Both the position numbers and the translations under genes were made by a program. From Kosakonia oryziphila (GTDB lineage: Bacteria; Pseudomonadota; Gammaproteobacteria; Enterobacterales; Enterobacteriaceae), in the NCBI RefSeq assembly GCF_900094795.1, contig NZ_FMBC01000050.1, positions 1-33,444 on the forward strand: a DNA stretch of 33,444 bases, written 5' to 3'. The notes under the pieces were generated by a model. That model saw nothing but the letters and a program-made list of their open reading frames with translations, had not been told where the DNA came from and ran no database searches. This document shows, piece by piece, positions 1 through 8,345 of this stretch (positions are counted from its first letter, which is position 1; each line of letters begins with the position of its first letter).

Positions 1-342
1 AATGAACTGACGCTGAGAAGCCGGAAACCCGAACTGGTGGAACAGGAACTGTGGGGAGTTGTACTGGCCTACAACCAGCTGCGTTTTATGATGACGCAGA
101 TGGCCTGCAGCCTGAAAGGAGTGGAGCCTTATCAGATAGGTTTTAAGCAGGCGAGTCTTTATCTGACGGCCCAACTGAGTATCCTGCCGGCAGTAGCGCC
201 GGGTAAAATACCAAAGCTAATCAAAGAAATACTGGATATGGCAGAGAGCTTTGTCCTGCCACCACGTAGGGTAAGACATTACCCAAGAGCGGTAAAAAAG
301 AAGCCGCAACGTTACGCGTTACGGCTACCTTCAAAAGCTTAA
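1..342 (+). CDS. IS4-family transposase, C-terminal fragment (cut by window start)
   Basis: The frame is open from base 1 and encodes the C-terminus of a DDE transposase. The stretch KPELVEQELWGVVLAYN matches the conserved region just after the catalytic Glu of IS4 transposases. The downstream part is Lys/Arg rich and ends at a TAA 13 bases before the end of the inverted repeat. The first visible codons are not a start; the gene begins upstream of the window. Catalytic residues lie outside the window, so activity cannot be judged. Confidence 0.85.
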   Translation, partial: NELTLRSRKPELVEQELWGVVLAYNQLRFMMTQMACSLKGVEPYQIGFKQASLYLTAQLSILPAVAPGKIPKLIKEILDMAESFVLPPRRVRHYPRAVKKKPQRYALRLPSKA

Positions 343-355
343 CTGACAAGCATTA
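1..355 (+). mobile_element. 3' end of an IS4-group insertion sequence
   Basis: The window opens inside an IS4-family element. It holds the last 113 transposase codons and, at 338-355, an 18-bp terminal inverted repeat (CTTAACTGACAAGCATTA) that matches 15 of 18 positions of the complement of the left repeat at 33111. Host DNA resumes at 356 with half of a terminator hairpin. The transposase C-terminus differs clearly from classical IS4 as I remember it, so this is probably a different IS4-group member from the one at the right end, but no search was made. Confidence 0.85.
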
Positions 356-377
356 CTCCGCCAGGAGAGGGTTTTTT
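356..377. terminator. Half of a bidirectional terminator, interrupted by the IS
   Basis: Right after the IS end, CTCC-gcca-GGAG is followed by AGGG and six Ts. A full stem would need CCCT before CTCC; that part lies beyond the element, outside the window. In E. coli this is the convergent grpE/yfjD junction, so a bidirectional terminator is expected. The first 11-13 bases probably form the IS target duplication. Confidence 0.5.
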
Positions 378-379
378 GT

Positions 380-1666
380 TTATTCGGTCACGCTTTCCCG
401 CAGGGCTTTTACCGGGATCACTCTGACCTGCTTAATCATATTGTCCTGCACATCGAGAATATCGATGTCGTACTGCTCAATGCGTACGCGTGTGCCGACA
501 GCCGGAATCTCCTCCAGCGCCTCCAGCAACATACCGTTAATCGTACGGGCTTCTTCTTCCGGCAATCGCCAGTTAAATGCTTTGTTCAGCTCGCGCACGC
601 TGGCGCTACCGTCGATGATCACCGAACCGTCATTTTGCGGTGTGGCTTCATCGGCCAGCGCCGGGGACATGGAGGTCGTGAAATCGCCGACGATCTCTTC
701 AAGAATGTCCTCGACCGTCACCAGTCCCTGAATATCACCATACTCGTCAACGACCAGCCCGACTTTCTTTTTATTGCGCTGAAATTTGACCAGTTGTGTG
801 CTGAGTGGTGTACCTTCGGGCACGTAGTAAATTTCGTCGGCGGCGCGCAGCATCACCTCTTTGGTGAACTCATTCTTCTCGGTCATCAGCCGGTAGGCTT
901 CACGTACACGCAGCATGCTGATGGCGTCATCCAGTGAATCGCGATACAGCACAATGCGCCCGTGCGGCGAGTGCGTCAGTTGGCGCACGATGGCTTTCCA
1001 GTCATCATTGATATCAATACCGACTATCTCATTACGCGGCACCATAATGTCGTCGACGCTCACCTTTTCCAGATCAAGAATCGACAGCAGCATGTCCTGG
1101 TTACGACGTGAGATTTTCGACCGGGATTCGTTAACGATGGTGCGCAGTTCGTCTTTGCTGAGCGCGCCGCTGACCACCACATCGGCTTTGATGCCAACCA
1201 TGCGCATCAGCACGCGGGTGACGCCGTTAAGCAGCCACACCAGCGGCATCATAATCACCTGCAATGGTGCCAGCAGGAAGCTGCTGGGGAAGGCGACTTT
1301 TTCCGGGTAGAGCGCAGCGATGGTTTTGGGCAGCACTTCGGCGAATACCAGCACGACAAAGGTCAACACGCCAGTGGCAATCGCCACACCGGCGTTACCG
1401 TACAGGCGCATGCCGACGATGGTCCCTATCGCCGAAGCCAGAATATTAACGAGGTTGTTGCCAATCAGCACCAGGCTAATCAGGCGATCGGGCTTGCGCA
1501 GTAGTTTTTCGACACGTCTGGCCGCGCGGTTACCCTGTTTAGCCAGGTGGCGCAAACGATAGCGGTTCAGCGTCATCATTCCGGTTTCAGAACCGGAGAA
1601 ATAGGCCGAGACCACGACCATGATTACCAGGGTAATGATCAGTGTCGTGGTGGAGATGTGTTCCAG
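380..1666 (-). CDS. yfjD: YfjD/CorB, CNNM-type membrane transporter with CBS and CorC_HlyC domains
   Basis: The protein is nearly colinear with E. coli YfjD over 428 residues. It has an N-terminal DUF21/CNNM membrane domain (about residues 1-190, with the GxxL-rich segment SLVLIGNNLVNILAS), then a CBS pair (DDIMVPRNEI; VDEYGDIQGLVTVEDILEEI) and a C-terminal CorC_HlyC domain. The family is linked to Mg/Co transport or resistance. The first ATG (1621) would delete the first 15 residues, including EHISTTTLI. In-frame CTG at 1664-1666 lies 6 nt after AAAGGAG and restores the full family length, so I place the start there. ypjD starts upstream on the same strand and ends about 20 bases before, so the two are probably co-transcribed. 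Confidence 0.9.
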   Translation of the reverse strand: MEHISTTTLIITLVIMVVVSAYFSGSETGMMTLNRYRLRHLAKQGNRAARRVEKLLRKPDRLISLVLIGNNLVNILASAIGTIVGMRLYGNAGVAIATGVLTFVVLVFAEVLPKTIAALYPEKVAFPSSFLLAPLQVIMMPLVWLLNGVTRVLMRMVGIKADVVVSGALSKDELRTIVNESRSKISRRNQDMLLSILDLEKVSVDDIMVPRNEIVGIDINDDWKAIVRQLTHSPHGRIVLYRDSLDDAISMLRVREAYRLMTEKNEFTKEVMLRAADEIYYVPEGTPLSTQLVKFQRNKKKVGLVVDEYGDIQGLVTVEDILEEIVGDFTTSMSPALADEATPQNDGSVIIDGSASVRELNKAFNWRLPEEEARTINGMLLEALEEIPAVGTRVRIEQYDIDILDVQDNMIKQVRVIPVKALRESVTE

Positions 1667-1684
1667 GGGGAACTCCTTTGCGTG

Positions 1685-2473
1685 TTAGCTTACAATCTGT
1701 TGCAGGACGCGGCTGCCAAAGTAGGCCAGCGTTAAAATACCGGCGCCCGCGACGTTAAACCAGACGACCCGGCGACCGCGCCAGCCTTCATGATAATGGC
1801 CCCACAGCAGCACGATATAGACAAACCAGGCGATAATAGAGAGCACCGCTTTGTCGATATTTTCCATGCTGAACAGGTTTTTCACATAGAACAGGCCGGT
1901 GCAAAGCGTCAGCGTCAGCAGCACCACGCCCACCTGGGTGATGTGAAACATTTTACGTTCGATCACCATCAGTGGCGGCATTTCACTGCTGAACGCCAGC
2001 CGTTTGTTTTTCAGTTGATAGTCAATCCAGGCCAGTTGCAGGGCGTACATAGCCGCAATAATCAGTGTGGCATAAGAGAAGAGCGACAGGCCGATATGCA
2101 CCAGCATGCCGGGCGTCGCTTCCAGGTGAATAATGTACTCATTCGGCACGAAAATGGCGAAGGCGAGGTTGATCAGCGCGAAGGTGTAGACAATGGGTAG
2201 CAGCAGCCAGCCGCGGTTTTTCGAGGCGACAATGGTCATCACCGTACAGATCATCAAACTGACCAGCGAACCGACATTCAGCAGGCTGAGGTTTTGCCCG
2301 CCGTCGTCCGGGAACAGGCGCTCTTTCAGCCCAAAACCGTGAAAAATAAGCGCGATCACCGCCGAAAGAATAGCCATTCTGCGCCATCCGCTGTTTTTTT
2401 GCAGCAGGCTGGGTACGATCAGCGCGATGCTGATTGAGTAGGCAATAAGAGCGATCAGAGCAAAAACGGGCAT
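1685..2473 (-). CDS. ypjD: YpjD, CcsA/HemX-like inner membrane protein
   Basis: The 262-residue protein is almost entirely hydrophobic with about eight membrane segments and matches E. coli YpjD end to end. It belongs to the cytochrome c assembly (CcsA/CcmC/HemX) fold family; the heme-handling signature HIGLSLFSYATL (about residues 125-136) and a His in GHYHEGWRGRR are visible. The E. coli protein has no settled biochemical function, though it is genetically linked with its neighbour yfjD. It is divergent from ffh and is followed by yfjD at about 20 bases, which suggests a two-gene unit. Confidence 0.9.
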   Translation of the reverse strand: MPVFALIALIAYSISIALIVPSLLQKNSGWRRMAILSAVIALIFHGFGLKERLFPDDGGQNLSLLNVGSLVSLMICTVMTIVASKNRGWLLLPIVYTFALINLAFAIFVPNEYIIHLEATPGMLVHIGLSLFSYATLIIAAMYALQLAWIDYQLKNKRLAFSSEMPPLMVIERKMFHITQVGVVLLTLTLCTGLFYVKNLFSMENIDKAVLSIIAWFVYIVLLWGHYHEGWRGRRVVWFNVAGAGILTLAYFGSRVLQQIVS

Positions 2474-2514
2474 AGGGTGTCGGCAGTTGACTGAAGAAGA
2501 AAGAAAAGCAGTAT

Positions 2515-2530
2515 AACGTCACGTGACGTT
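2515..2530. repeat. 16-bp perfect palindrome between ypjD and ffh
   Basis: AACGTCACGTGACGTT is perfectly self-complementary. It lies in the divergent ypjD/ffh promoter region, about 40 bases upstream of the ypjD start and 110 upstream of ffh. A symmetric site here suggests a dimeric regulator binding site, but I recognise no matching regulator. Confidence 0.5.
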
Positions 2531-2640
2531 GGCTCCAACAGTTGCATCACATACAGGAGCAATGTCTTCATGTTATACTCCGGCAAATTTCTGTAATGCG
2601 TCGCCCTGGCGGCCAACCGTATCACCTCAGGCGAGAGACA

Positions 2641-4002
2641 ATGTTTGATAATTTAACCGATCGTTTGTCGCGCACGCTGCGCAATATCAGTGGCCGTGGA
2701 CGCCTCACTGAAGACAATATCAAAGATACCCTGCGCGAAGTGCGCATGGCATTGCTGGAAGCGGACGTTGCGCTGCCGGTCGTGCGTGACTTTATCAACC
2801 GTGTAAAAGAGAAAGCGGTTGGTCATGAAGTCAATAAGAGCCTGACGCCGGGTCAGGAGTTCGTCAAAATCGTGCGTAACGAACTGGTTGCGGCGATGGG
2901 CGAAGAGAACCAGAGCCTGAACCTCGCCGCGCAGCCGCCAGCGGTGGTGCTGATGGCGGGTTTACAAGGTGCGGGTAAAACAACCAGTGTCGGTAAGCTT
3001 GGTAAGTTCCTGCGCGAAAAGCACAAGAAAAAAGTGATGGTCGTTTCGGCGGACGTTTATCGCCCGGCGGCGATCAAACAGCTGGAAACTCTGGCGCAGC
3101 AGGTCGAGGTGGATTTCTTCCCCTCTGATGCCGCACAAAAGCCGGTCGATATCGTTAACGCGGCGCTGAAAGAAGCGAAGCTGAAGTTCTACGACGTGCT
3201 GCTGGTGGATACCGCCGGTCGTCTGCACGTTGATGAAGCGATGATGGACGAAATCAAACAGGTTCATGCCGCGATTAACCCGGTGGAAACGCTGTTTGTT
3301 GTCGATGCTATGACCGGTCAGGATGCGGCGAACACGGCAAAAGCCTTTAATGAAGCGCTGCCGCTTACCGGTGTAGTGCTGACCAAAGTGGACGGCGACG
3401 CCCGCGGCGGTGCGGCGCTGTCGATTCGTCACATTACTGGCAAACCGATCAAGTTTCTTGGCGTCGGCGAGAAAACCGAAGCGCTGGAGCCGTTCCATCC
3501 GGATCGTATCGCCTCGCGCATTCTCGGTATGGGCGATGTGCTGTCGCTTATCGAAGATATCGAGAGCAAGGTTGACCGCGCACAGGCTGAAAAGCTGGCG
3601 AATAAACTGAAAAAAGGCGACGGTTTTGATCTGACTGATTTCCTTGAGCAGTTGCGCCAGATGAAAAACATGGGCGGCATGGCGAGCCTGATGGGCAAGC
3701 TGCCGGGCATGGGGCAGATCCCGGATAACGTGAAAGCACAGATGGATGACAAAGTGCTGGTACGTATGGAGGCGATTATCAACTCCATGACGCTGAAAGA
3801 GCGCGCCAACCCGGACATCATCAAAGGTTCCCGTAAACGCCGTATTGCTGCTGGTTGCGGTATGCAGGTGCAGGATGTGAACCGTCTGCTCAAACAGTTC
3901 GACGACATGCAGCGCATGATGAAGAAGATGAAGAAGGGCGGGATGGCGAAGATGATGCGCGGGATGAAGGGGATGATGCCGCCAGGCTTCCCTGGGCGCT
4001 GA
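2641..4002 (+). CDS. ffh: Ffh, signal recognition particle GTPase
   Basis: Ffh binds 4.5S RNA and signal sequences of nascent membrane proteins and delivers them to FtsY. The 453-residue protein has the N domain, then the G domain with P-loop GLQGAGKTT (about residues 106-114), DTAGR (about 190) and TKVDGDARGG (about 248-257). The Met-rich M domain ends in a basic tail with KKMKKGGMAKMMRGMKG. The ATG at 2641 follows GGCGAGAGACA and gives the family-standard length; the in-frame ATG about 100 bases upstream only extends into leader sequence. It is divergent from ypjD and leads into the rpsP operon after 253 bases. Confidence 0.97.
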   Translation: MFDNLTDRLSRTLRNISGRGRLTEDNIKDTLREVRMALLEADVALPVVRDFINRVKEKAVGHEVNKSLTPGQEFVKIVRNELVAAMGEENQSLNLAAQPPAVVLMAGLQGAGKTTSVGKLGKFLREKHKKKVMVVSADVYRPAAIKQLETLAQQVEVDFFPSDAAQKPVDIVNAALKEAKLKFYDVLLVDTAGRLHVDEAMMDEIKQVHAAINPVETLFVVDAMTGQDAANTAKAFNEALPLTGVVLTKVDGDARGGAALSIRHITGKPIKFLGVGEKTEALEPFHPDRIASRILGMGDVLSLIEDIESKVDRAQAEKLANKLKKGDGFDLTDFLEQLRQMKNMGGMASLMGKLPGMGQIPDNVKAQMDDKVLVRMEAIINSMTLKERANPDIIKGSRKRRIAAGCGMQVQDVNRLLKQFDDMQRMMKKMKKGGMAKMMRGMKGMMPPGFPGR

Positions 4003-4153
4003 TAAACGGCCTGGCTTTTTTGCCATTTTGGCACCGGGGTGTGCTCAAAATGCTCACGTACTCCGTGTACGCTCCGCTTTTTGCGCGCACGCCGACACCA
4101 AACTGGCTGCAACGGCGACGCCCTGGCTCAGTACACTAAAAAGCACGTGTCGA
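4003..4153. other. ffh-rpsP intergenic segment
   Basis: I see no gene here. Directly after the ffh stop lies a T-rich stretch (GGCCTGGCTTTTTTGCC) that is a weak terminator at best, then a short inverted repeat CGTAC-tccgt-GTACG near 4054-4068. The rest is unremarkable. Confidence 0.5.
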
Positions 4154-4181
4154 TTGCTTTTTAGCAAAAAATGAGTAAAAT
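4154..4181 (+). promoter_or_regulatory. Candidate rpsP operon promoter
   Basis: TTGCTT (4154-4159), a 16-base spacer and TAAAAT (4176-4181) form a good sigma70 promoter about 70 bases upstream of rpsP. The bases following the -10 box are GC-rich (TTTCGGGC), as in growth-rate and stringently controlled ribosomal promoters. Confidence 0.6.
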
Positions 4182-4195
4182 TTTCGGGCTTTTAA

Positions 4196-4504
<309 letters not shown>

Positions 4505-4522
4505 TCTGTCACGGTGGTCATG

Positions 4523-5071
4523 ATGAGCAAGCAACAAGCCGCAGTGGTCCCTGTTGAGCCAATTGTTGTCGGCAAGCTGGGATCTTCTTACGGAATTCGT
4601 GGTTGGCTCAGAGTGTTTTCCTCCACCGAAGACGCCGAAAGCATTTTTGACTATCAGCCCTGGTTTATCCAGAAGGCGGGTCAGTGGCAGAGCATTGAGC
4701 TGGAAAGCTGGCGCTACCACAATCAGGACATCGTCATCAAACTGAAAGGTATTGATGACAGAGATGCAGCGAATCTGATGACGAATTGCGAAATCGTCGT
4801 GGATTCCTCGCAGTTGCCGGAACTGGAAGAGGGTGACTACTACTGGAAAGACCTGATGGGTTGCCAGGTAGTGACTACTGAAGGTTACAGCCTCGGTAAA
4901 GTCGTCGATATGATGGAAACCGGGTCTAATGACGTTCTCGTCATCAAGGCAAACCTGAAAGATGCATTTGGTATCAAGGAGCGGTTGGTTCCGTTCCTCG
5001 ATGGGCAGGTTATCAAGAAAGTCGATCTCACTACTCAAACCATTGAAGTAGATTGGGATCCTGGTTTTTAA
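4523..5071 (+). CDS. rimM: RimM, 30S ribosome maturation factor
   Basis: RimM binds uS19 and helps mature the 3' domain of 16S rRNA. The 182-residue protein has an N-terminal RimM beta-barrel ([19 protein letters not shown], about residues 15-33) and a C-terminal PRC barrel (about 98-180; [26 protein letters not shown]). I chose ATG 4523 (MSKQQ...) over the two Mets just upstream because it matches the E. coli N-terminus. It begins 18 bases after rpsP. Confidence 0.97.
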   Translation: MSKQQAAVVPVEPIVVGKLGSSYGIRGWLRVFSSTEDAESIFDYQPWFIQKAGQWQSIELESWRYHNQDIVIKLKGIDDRDAANLMTNCEIVVDSSQLPELEEGDYYWKDLMGCQVVTTEGYSLGKVVDMMETGSNDVLVIKANLKDAFGIKERLVPFLDGQVIKKVDLTTQTIEVDWDPGF

Positions 5072-5101
5072 ACCTCCGGATATACGGTAAAAGACGGCGC
5101 T

Positions 5102-5869
5102 ATGTGGATTGGCATAATTAGCCTGTTTCCTGAAATGTTCCGCGCGATTACCGACTACGGGGTAACTGGCCGGGCAGTAAAAAATGGCCTGCTGAGCATC
5201 CAGAGCTGGAGTCCGCGTGATTTCGCTCATGACCGGCACCGTACCGTGGACGATCGTCCTTACGGCGGCGGACCGGGGATGTTAATGATGGTGAACCCGT
5301 TGCGGGATGCCATTCATACAGCAAAAGCCGCGGCGGGCGAAGGCGCCAAAGTGATTTATCTGTCACCTCAGGGACGCAAGCTTGATCAAGCAGGCGTTAG
5401 CGAGCTGGCTACCAATCAGAAGTTGATTCTGGTGTGTGGTCGCTACGAAGGGATAGACGAGCGCGTAATTCAAACCGAGATTGACGAAGAATGGTCTATC
5501 GGCGATTACGTTCTCAGCGGCGGTGAGTTACCAGCAATGACGCTGATTGACTCGGTTTCCCGATTTATTCCGGGGGTACTGGGGCACGAAGCATCGGCAA
5601 CGGAAGATTCCTTTGCTGACGGGTTGCTGGATTGTCCTCACTACACCCGACCTGAAGTGTTAGAAGGAATGGAAGTACCGGCGGTCTTACTGTCGGGGAA
5701 CCATGCTGAGATACGTCGCTGGCGTTTGAAGCAGTCGCTGGGCCGAACCTGGCTTAGAAGACCTGAACTTCTGGAAAACCTGGCTCTGACTGAAGAGCAA
5801 GCAAGGTTGCTGGCGGAGTTCCAACGAGAACACGCGCAACAGCAACACAAACATGATGGGATGGCTTAA
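5102..5869 (+). CDS. trmD: TrmD, tRNA (guanine-37-N1)-methyltransferase
   Basis: TrmD methylates G37 next to the anticodon with S-adenosylmethionine, preventing +1 frameshifting. The 255-residue SPOUT protein shows the trefoil-knot cofactor segments [11 protein letters not shown] (about 86-96), [11 protein letters not shown] (about 112-122) and [15 protein letters not shown] (about 132-146). The catalytic Asp lies in the following linker. It sits 30 bases after rimM and 41 before rplS in the standard operon order. Confidence 0.97.
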   Translation: MWIGIISLFPEMFRAITDYGVTGRAVKNGLLSIQSWSPRDFAHDRHRTVDDRPYGGGPGMLMMVNPLRDAIHTAKAAAGEGAKVIYLSPQGRKLDQAGVSELATNQKLILVCGRYEGIDERVIQTEIDEEWSIGDYVLSGGELPAMTLIDSVSRFIPGVLGHEASATEDSFADGLLDCPHYTRPEVLEGMEVPAVLLSGNHAEIRRWRLKQSLGRTWLRRPELLENLALTEEQARLLAEFQREHAQQQHKHDGMA

Positions 5870-5907
5870 GTCACCCGAATATCAGTTTACCCAGGATAAG
5901 AGATTAA

Positions 5908-6258
<351 letters not shown>

Positions 6259-6296
6259 TAAAACGCACGCACTACATCCAAAGCGTGTTATAGAAC

Positions 6297-6327
6297 AAGG
6301 GGTTAGCATAATGCTAACCCCTTTTTT
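6297..6327 (+). terminator. rpsP-rplS operon terminator
   Basis: AAGGGGTTAGCAT and ATGCTAACCCCTT form a perfect 13-bp inverted repeat separated by one base and followed by TTTT. It is a strong Rho-independent terminator 38 bases past the rplS stop and forms the last host feature before the element. Confidence 0.9.
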
Positions 6328-6334
6328 ATTGGCG

Positions 6335-6355
6335 ATGGCGGCAGAATGGCGGCAG
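6335..6355 (+). repeat. attL core of the prophage
   Basis: This 21-bp segment (two copies of ATGGCGGCA separated by GA, ending CAG) recurs at 25741-25761 in the same orientation with one mismatch (G/A at position 10). The two copies exactly bracket the phage genes, with rplS outside on this side. Placement right after a terminator preserves host genes on integration. Confidence 0.7.
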
Positions 6356-6400
6356 CGGATCACCTGTGGCGGCACTGAATAGCGGTACTGAATAGCAGGC

Positions 6401-6427
6401 AAAAAAAAGCCTGCTGGCGCAGGCTTT
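6401..6427 (-). terminator. Terminator downstream of ogr
   Basis: On the minus strand AAGCCTGC-gcca-GCAGGCTT is followed by a run of Ts (plus-strand A tract 6401-6408). It ends the late tail operon about 20 bases beyond ogr, just inside attL. Confidence 0.85.
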
Positions 6428-6447
6428 GGGATGGAATATTGCCGGTA

Positions 6448-6642
6448 TTATCGCCCGCTGTGGGGCGGTGCGGTTTCTGTCGCGCCAGGACGGACAATGT
6501 AGCGCGCCAGCGATTCGTGGGTCACGAAGGTGCAGCCGCAGTTGATGTTCTGGCACTGGTGGTAGCGTTCTTTGGTTTCGGTACTGAGATAGCGGCTCGA
6601 ACGCGCATGAGCCGCTTCCTGGCATAACGGGCAATGCATCAT
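6448..6642 (-). CDS. ogr: Ogr/Delta-family late transcription activator
   Basis: P2 Ogr is a small zinc protein that contacts RNA polymerase alpha and activates the late promoters. The 64-residue protein matches P2 Ogr over most of its length (P2: 72 aa): HCPLCQEAAHARSSRYL, then TKERYHQCQNINC. Zinc ligands C4 and C7 and the later CQNINCGC cluster are present. It starts MMHC at 6642 with a GGAG ribosome site about 10 bases upstream. It is the last gene before attL, as in P2, so the element keeps its own late-gene switch. Confidence 0.93.
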   Translation of the reverse strand: MMHCPLCQEAAHARSSRYLSTETKERYHQCQNINCGCTFVTHESLARYIVRPGATETAPPHSGR

Positions 6643-6724
6643 TTTGTGATTTCTCCAGCGTGTTTATGCCAGTAATAATAAACCATTAACTCGCAAATGC
6701 AAGTTAATGGTTGCATTTGACGTT

Positions 6725-7885
6725 TCAGACGCTGGATTCCTCCATGTCATACTCCACGTTTCGGATGTCGGCTTCCAGATCCAGTTTTGTAATAAAGCCT
6801 TTTTGATCAATGCCATGAGTTAATTTTTTGATCACCCAGGGCGTTTTATTGATCACATCCTTAAAGCCTGATAACCGGATGGGCGTTTCCGACGCGATGT
6901 CGGCCCGTCCTTGTGCGAGAGTCAGGCTAAATAGCGCCGCATTTCTCTGACGTTGTAGCCATTCCGCTTCTGCTGCGCGGATGGCTTCATCTTTGGAGGC
7001 GAACATGTTTTGCAGGATGCTGACATTCTCTATTGAACCGGCGAGGTAATCCGTTGACGCTTGCTGTGTGTCGGCACTTTTACGCGTCAGTTTTACCTGT
7101 TTAACCTGCTTCTGCGGCGTTTTAGTATCCTGCCAGCGCGCAATGATACTGCCGTACGTCGTACGATCGGCTAAATCAAACGTATGAGAATCGCCATCGC
7201 TACGGCTGATAGTCACGGTTGATACGGCCTTACCGCCTCGTACGCATTTACCCGGCACAAGAAAAATCAGTACGCCCGATTTTACGGCTATTTCGGCGCC
7301 GTTGCGGATAGCCAGCCGAGTGAGAAACGCGATGTCACTCTCTTTGGACTGGTCGATATGCGCAATCTTAATACCGGCCAGTTCCGGCGAAACGCTGGCG
7401 CTCAGCGAATTGCGCCAGGCAATGTCTTTCACGATCTCACCGAGCGTTGTGTCATGCCATGACCGCTCTTTTGGGGTGTTCATATCATTGCGAAAATCGA
7501 CGCTGCGCCCGGTAATCACTAGCTGATCCGGTGTGCCCTGATGCGTGACCTGGTCGATAATAAAACTTCCCATGTTGGTCAGCACCGAACCCTGTCGACC
7601 AATCGAGACGTTAACCTGTGCGTTTCGTTCCGGCATTTCGATTTTGCCGTCGCTGTCATCCAGCGTCAGCGTCAGCGTGTCGGCTTCAAAACCGCGGTTG
7701 TCCGTGACCGTGAGCGCGACTAATCGTGGAGCGAGCTTGGCGGTAATGTCTTTTTTTTCGTCTTTGCTGTTGCCGTTTTTTCCCGCAGAGGCGCTGCTGG
7801 TGCCACTGGCGGGTTTTTGGTTCAGCTCCAGCTTAAACGCGGGGGCGTCTCCCCGCGTCAGATCGTTATCGAGAGCGTCAATCAT
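6725..7885 (-). CDS. D: gpD, phage late control D / tail hub protein
   Basis: This is the P2 gpD homologue (386 aa; P2 about 387), the baseplate hub that carries the spike and joins tube to baseplate. Phage_GPD signatures are visible in RDIAWRNSLSASVSPELAGI and the central beta-rich region. A Ser/Lys/Asp-rich linker (about residues 28-48) is low complexity. ATG 7885 overlaps the U stop by 4 bases (ATGA), the usual coupled arrangement. Confidence 0.93.
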   Translation of the reverse strand: MIDALDNDLTRGDAPAFKLELNQKPASGTSSASAGKNGNSKDEKKDITAKLAPRLVALTVTDNRGFEADTLTLTLDDSDGKIEMPERNAQVNVSIGRQGSVLTNMGSFIIDQVTHQGTPDQLVITGRSVDFRNDMNTPKERSWHDTTLGEIVKDIAWRNSLSASVSPELAGIKIAHIDQSKESDIAFLTRLAIRNGAEIAVKSGVLIFLVPGKCVRGGKAVSTVTISRSDGDSHTFDLADRTTYGSIIARWQDTKTPQKQVKQVKLTRKSADTQQASTDYLAGSIENVSILQNMFASKDEAIRAAEAEWLQRQRNAALFSLTLAQGRADIASETPIRLSGFKDVINKTPWVIKKLTHGIDQKGFITKLDLEADIRNVEYDMEESSV

Positions 7886-8343
7886 CCGCGACTCCCCAGC
7901 ATTTTGGTGGCATCGTTGAGCAGTTTGCTGCCTTTCGTATACATATCTTCTGCTATGGAGAGCAGCGACTCGTCGACCCGGGTCAAATTCAGTGTGAAAC
8001 TGATCTTACGCGGCGAGCCGTCGCTATAAAATTCGGAGCCGTTCTCTCTGACGCCGCTTATAACATACACACCGTAAATCATTCCCGTGCCGTCGATAAG
8101 CGGCCATTTTCCGCCCTGTTCAGCCATCAGGCGCAAGGCCGACAGCGACAGCACGCCGCCAGTCAGTTCCGGGTAGAGCGCGCCGGTCATTTCGAGGGTA
8201 TCTTCGCCTGGACCGATATACTGATACGCCGCGCGTTTACCGACACGCGCGTTGCTGCTCCAGGTAAATGTAGAGTTGCGGTTCAGGTTCTGGAATGGCA
8301 GCGTTTGCCGCATAAAGACAAAAAGTCCCAGCGCCAGCATCAT
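7882..8343 (-). CDS. U: gpU, tail terminator/completion protein
   Basis: The 153-residue protein matches P2 gpU (159 aa), starting MMLALGLFVFMRQTLPFQ and containing LYPELTGG, WPLIDGTGMIYGVYVI and the C-terminal LTRVDESL motif. gpU-like proteins cap the neck end of the tail once tape-measure length is reached. It begins 3 bases after the T stop and overlaps D by 4 bases. Confidence 0.95.
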   Translation of the reverse strand: MMLALGLFVFMRQTLPFQNLNRNSTFTWSSNARVGKRAAYQYIGPGEDTLEMTGALYPELTGGVLSLSALRLMAEQGGKWPLIDGTGMIYGVYVISGVRENGSEFYSDGSPRKISFTLNLTRVDESLLSIAEDMYTKGSKLLNDATKMLGSRG

Positions 8344-8345
8344 AA

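Noticed and set aside
2962..4026. Long open frame antisense to ffh (354 codons)
   Set aside because: It mirrors the codon structure of a certain gene and encodes a His/Arg-rich sequence of no family type.
6259..6447. tRNA-based attachment site
   Set aside because: No tRNA gene is visible at either prophage end; the repeat is intergenic beside the rplS terminator.
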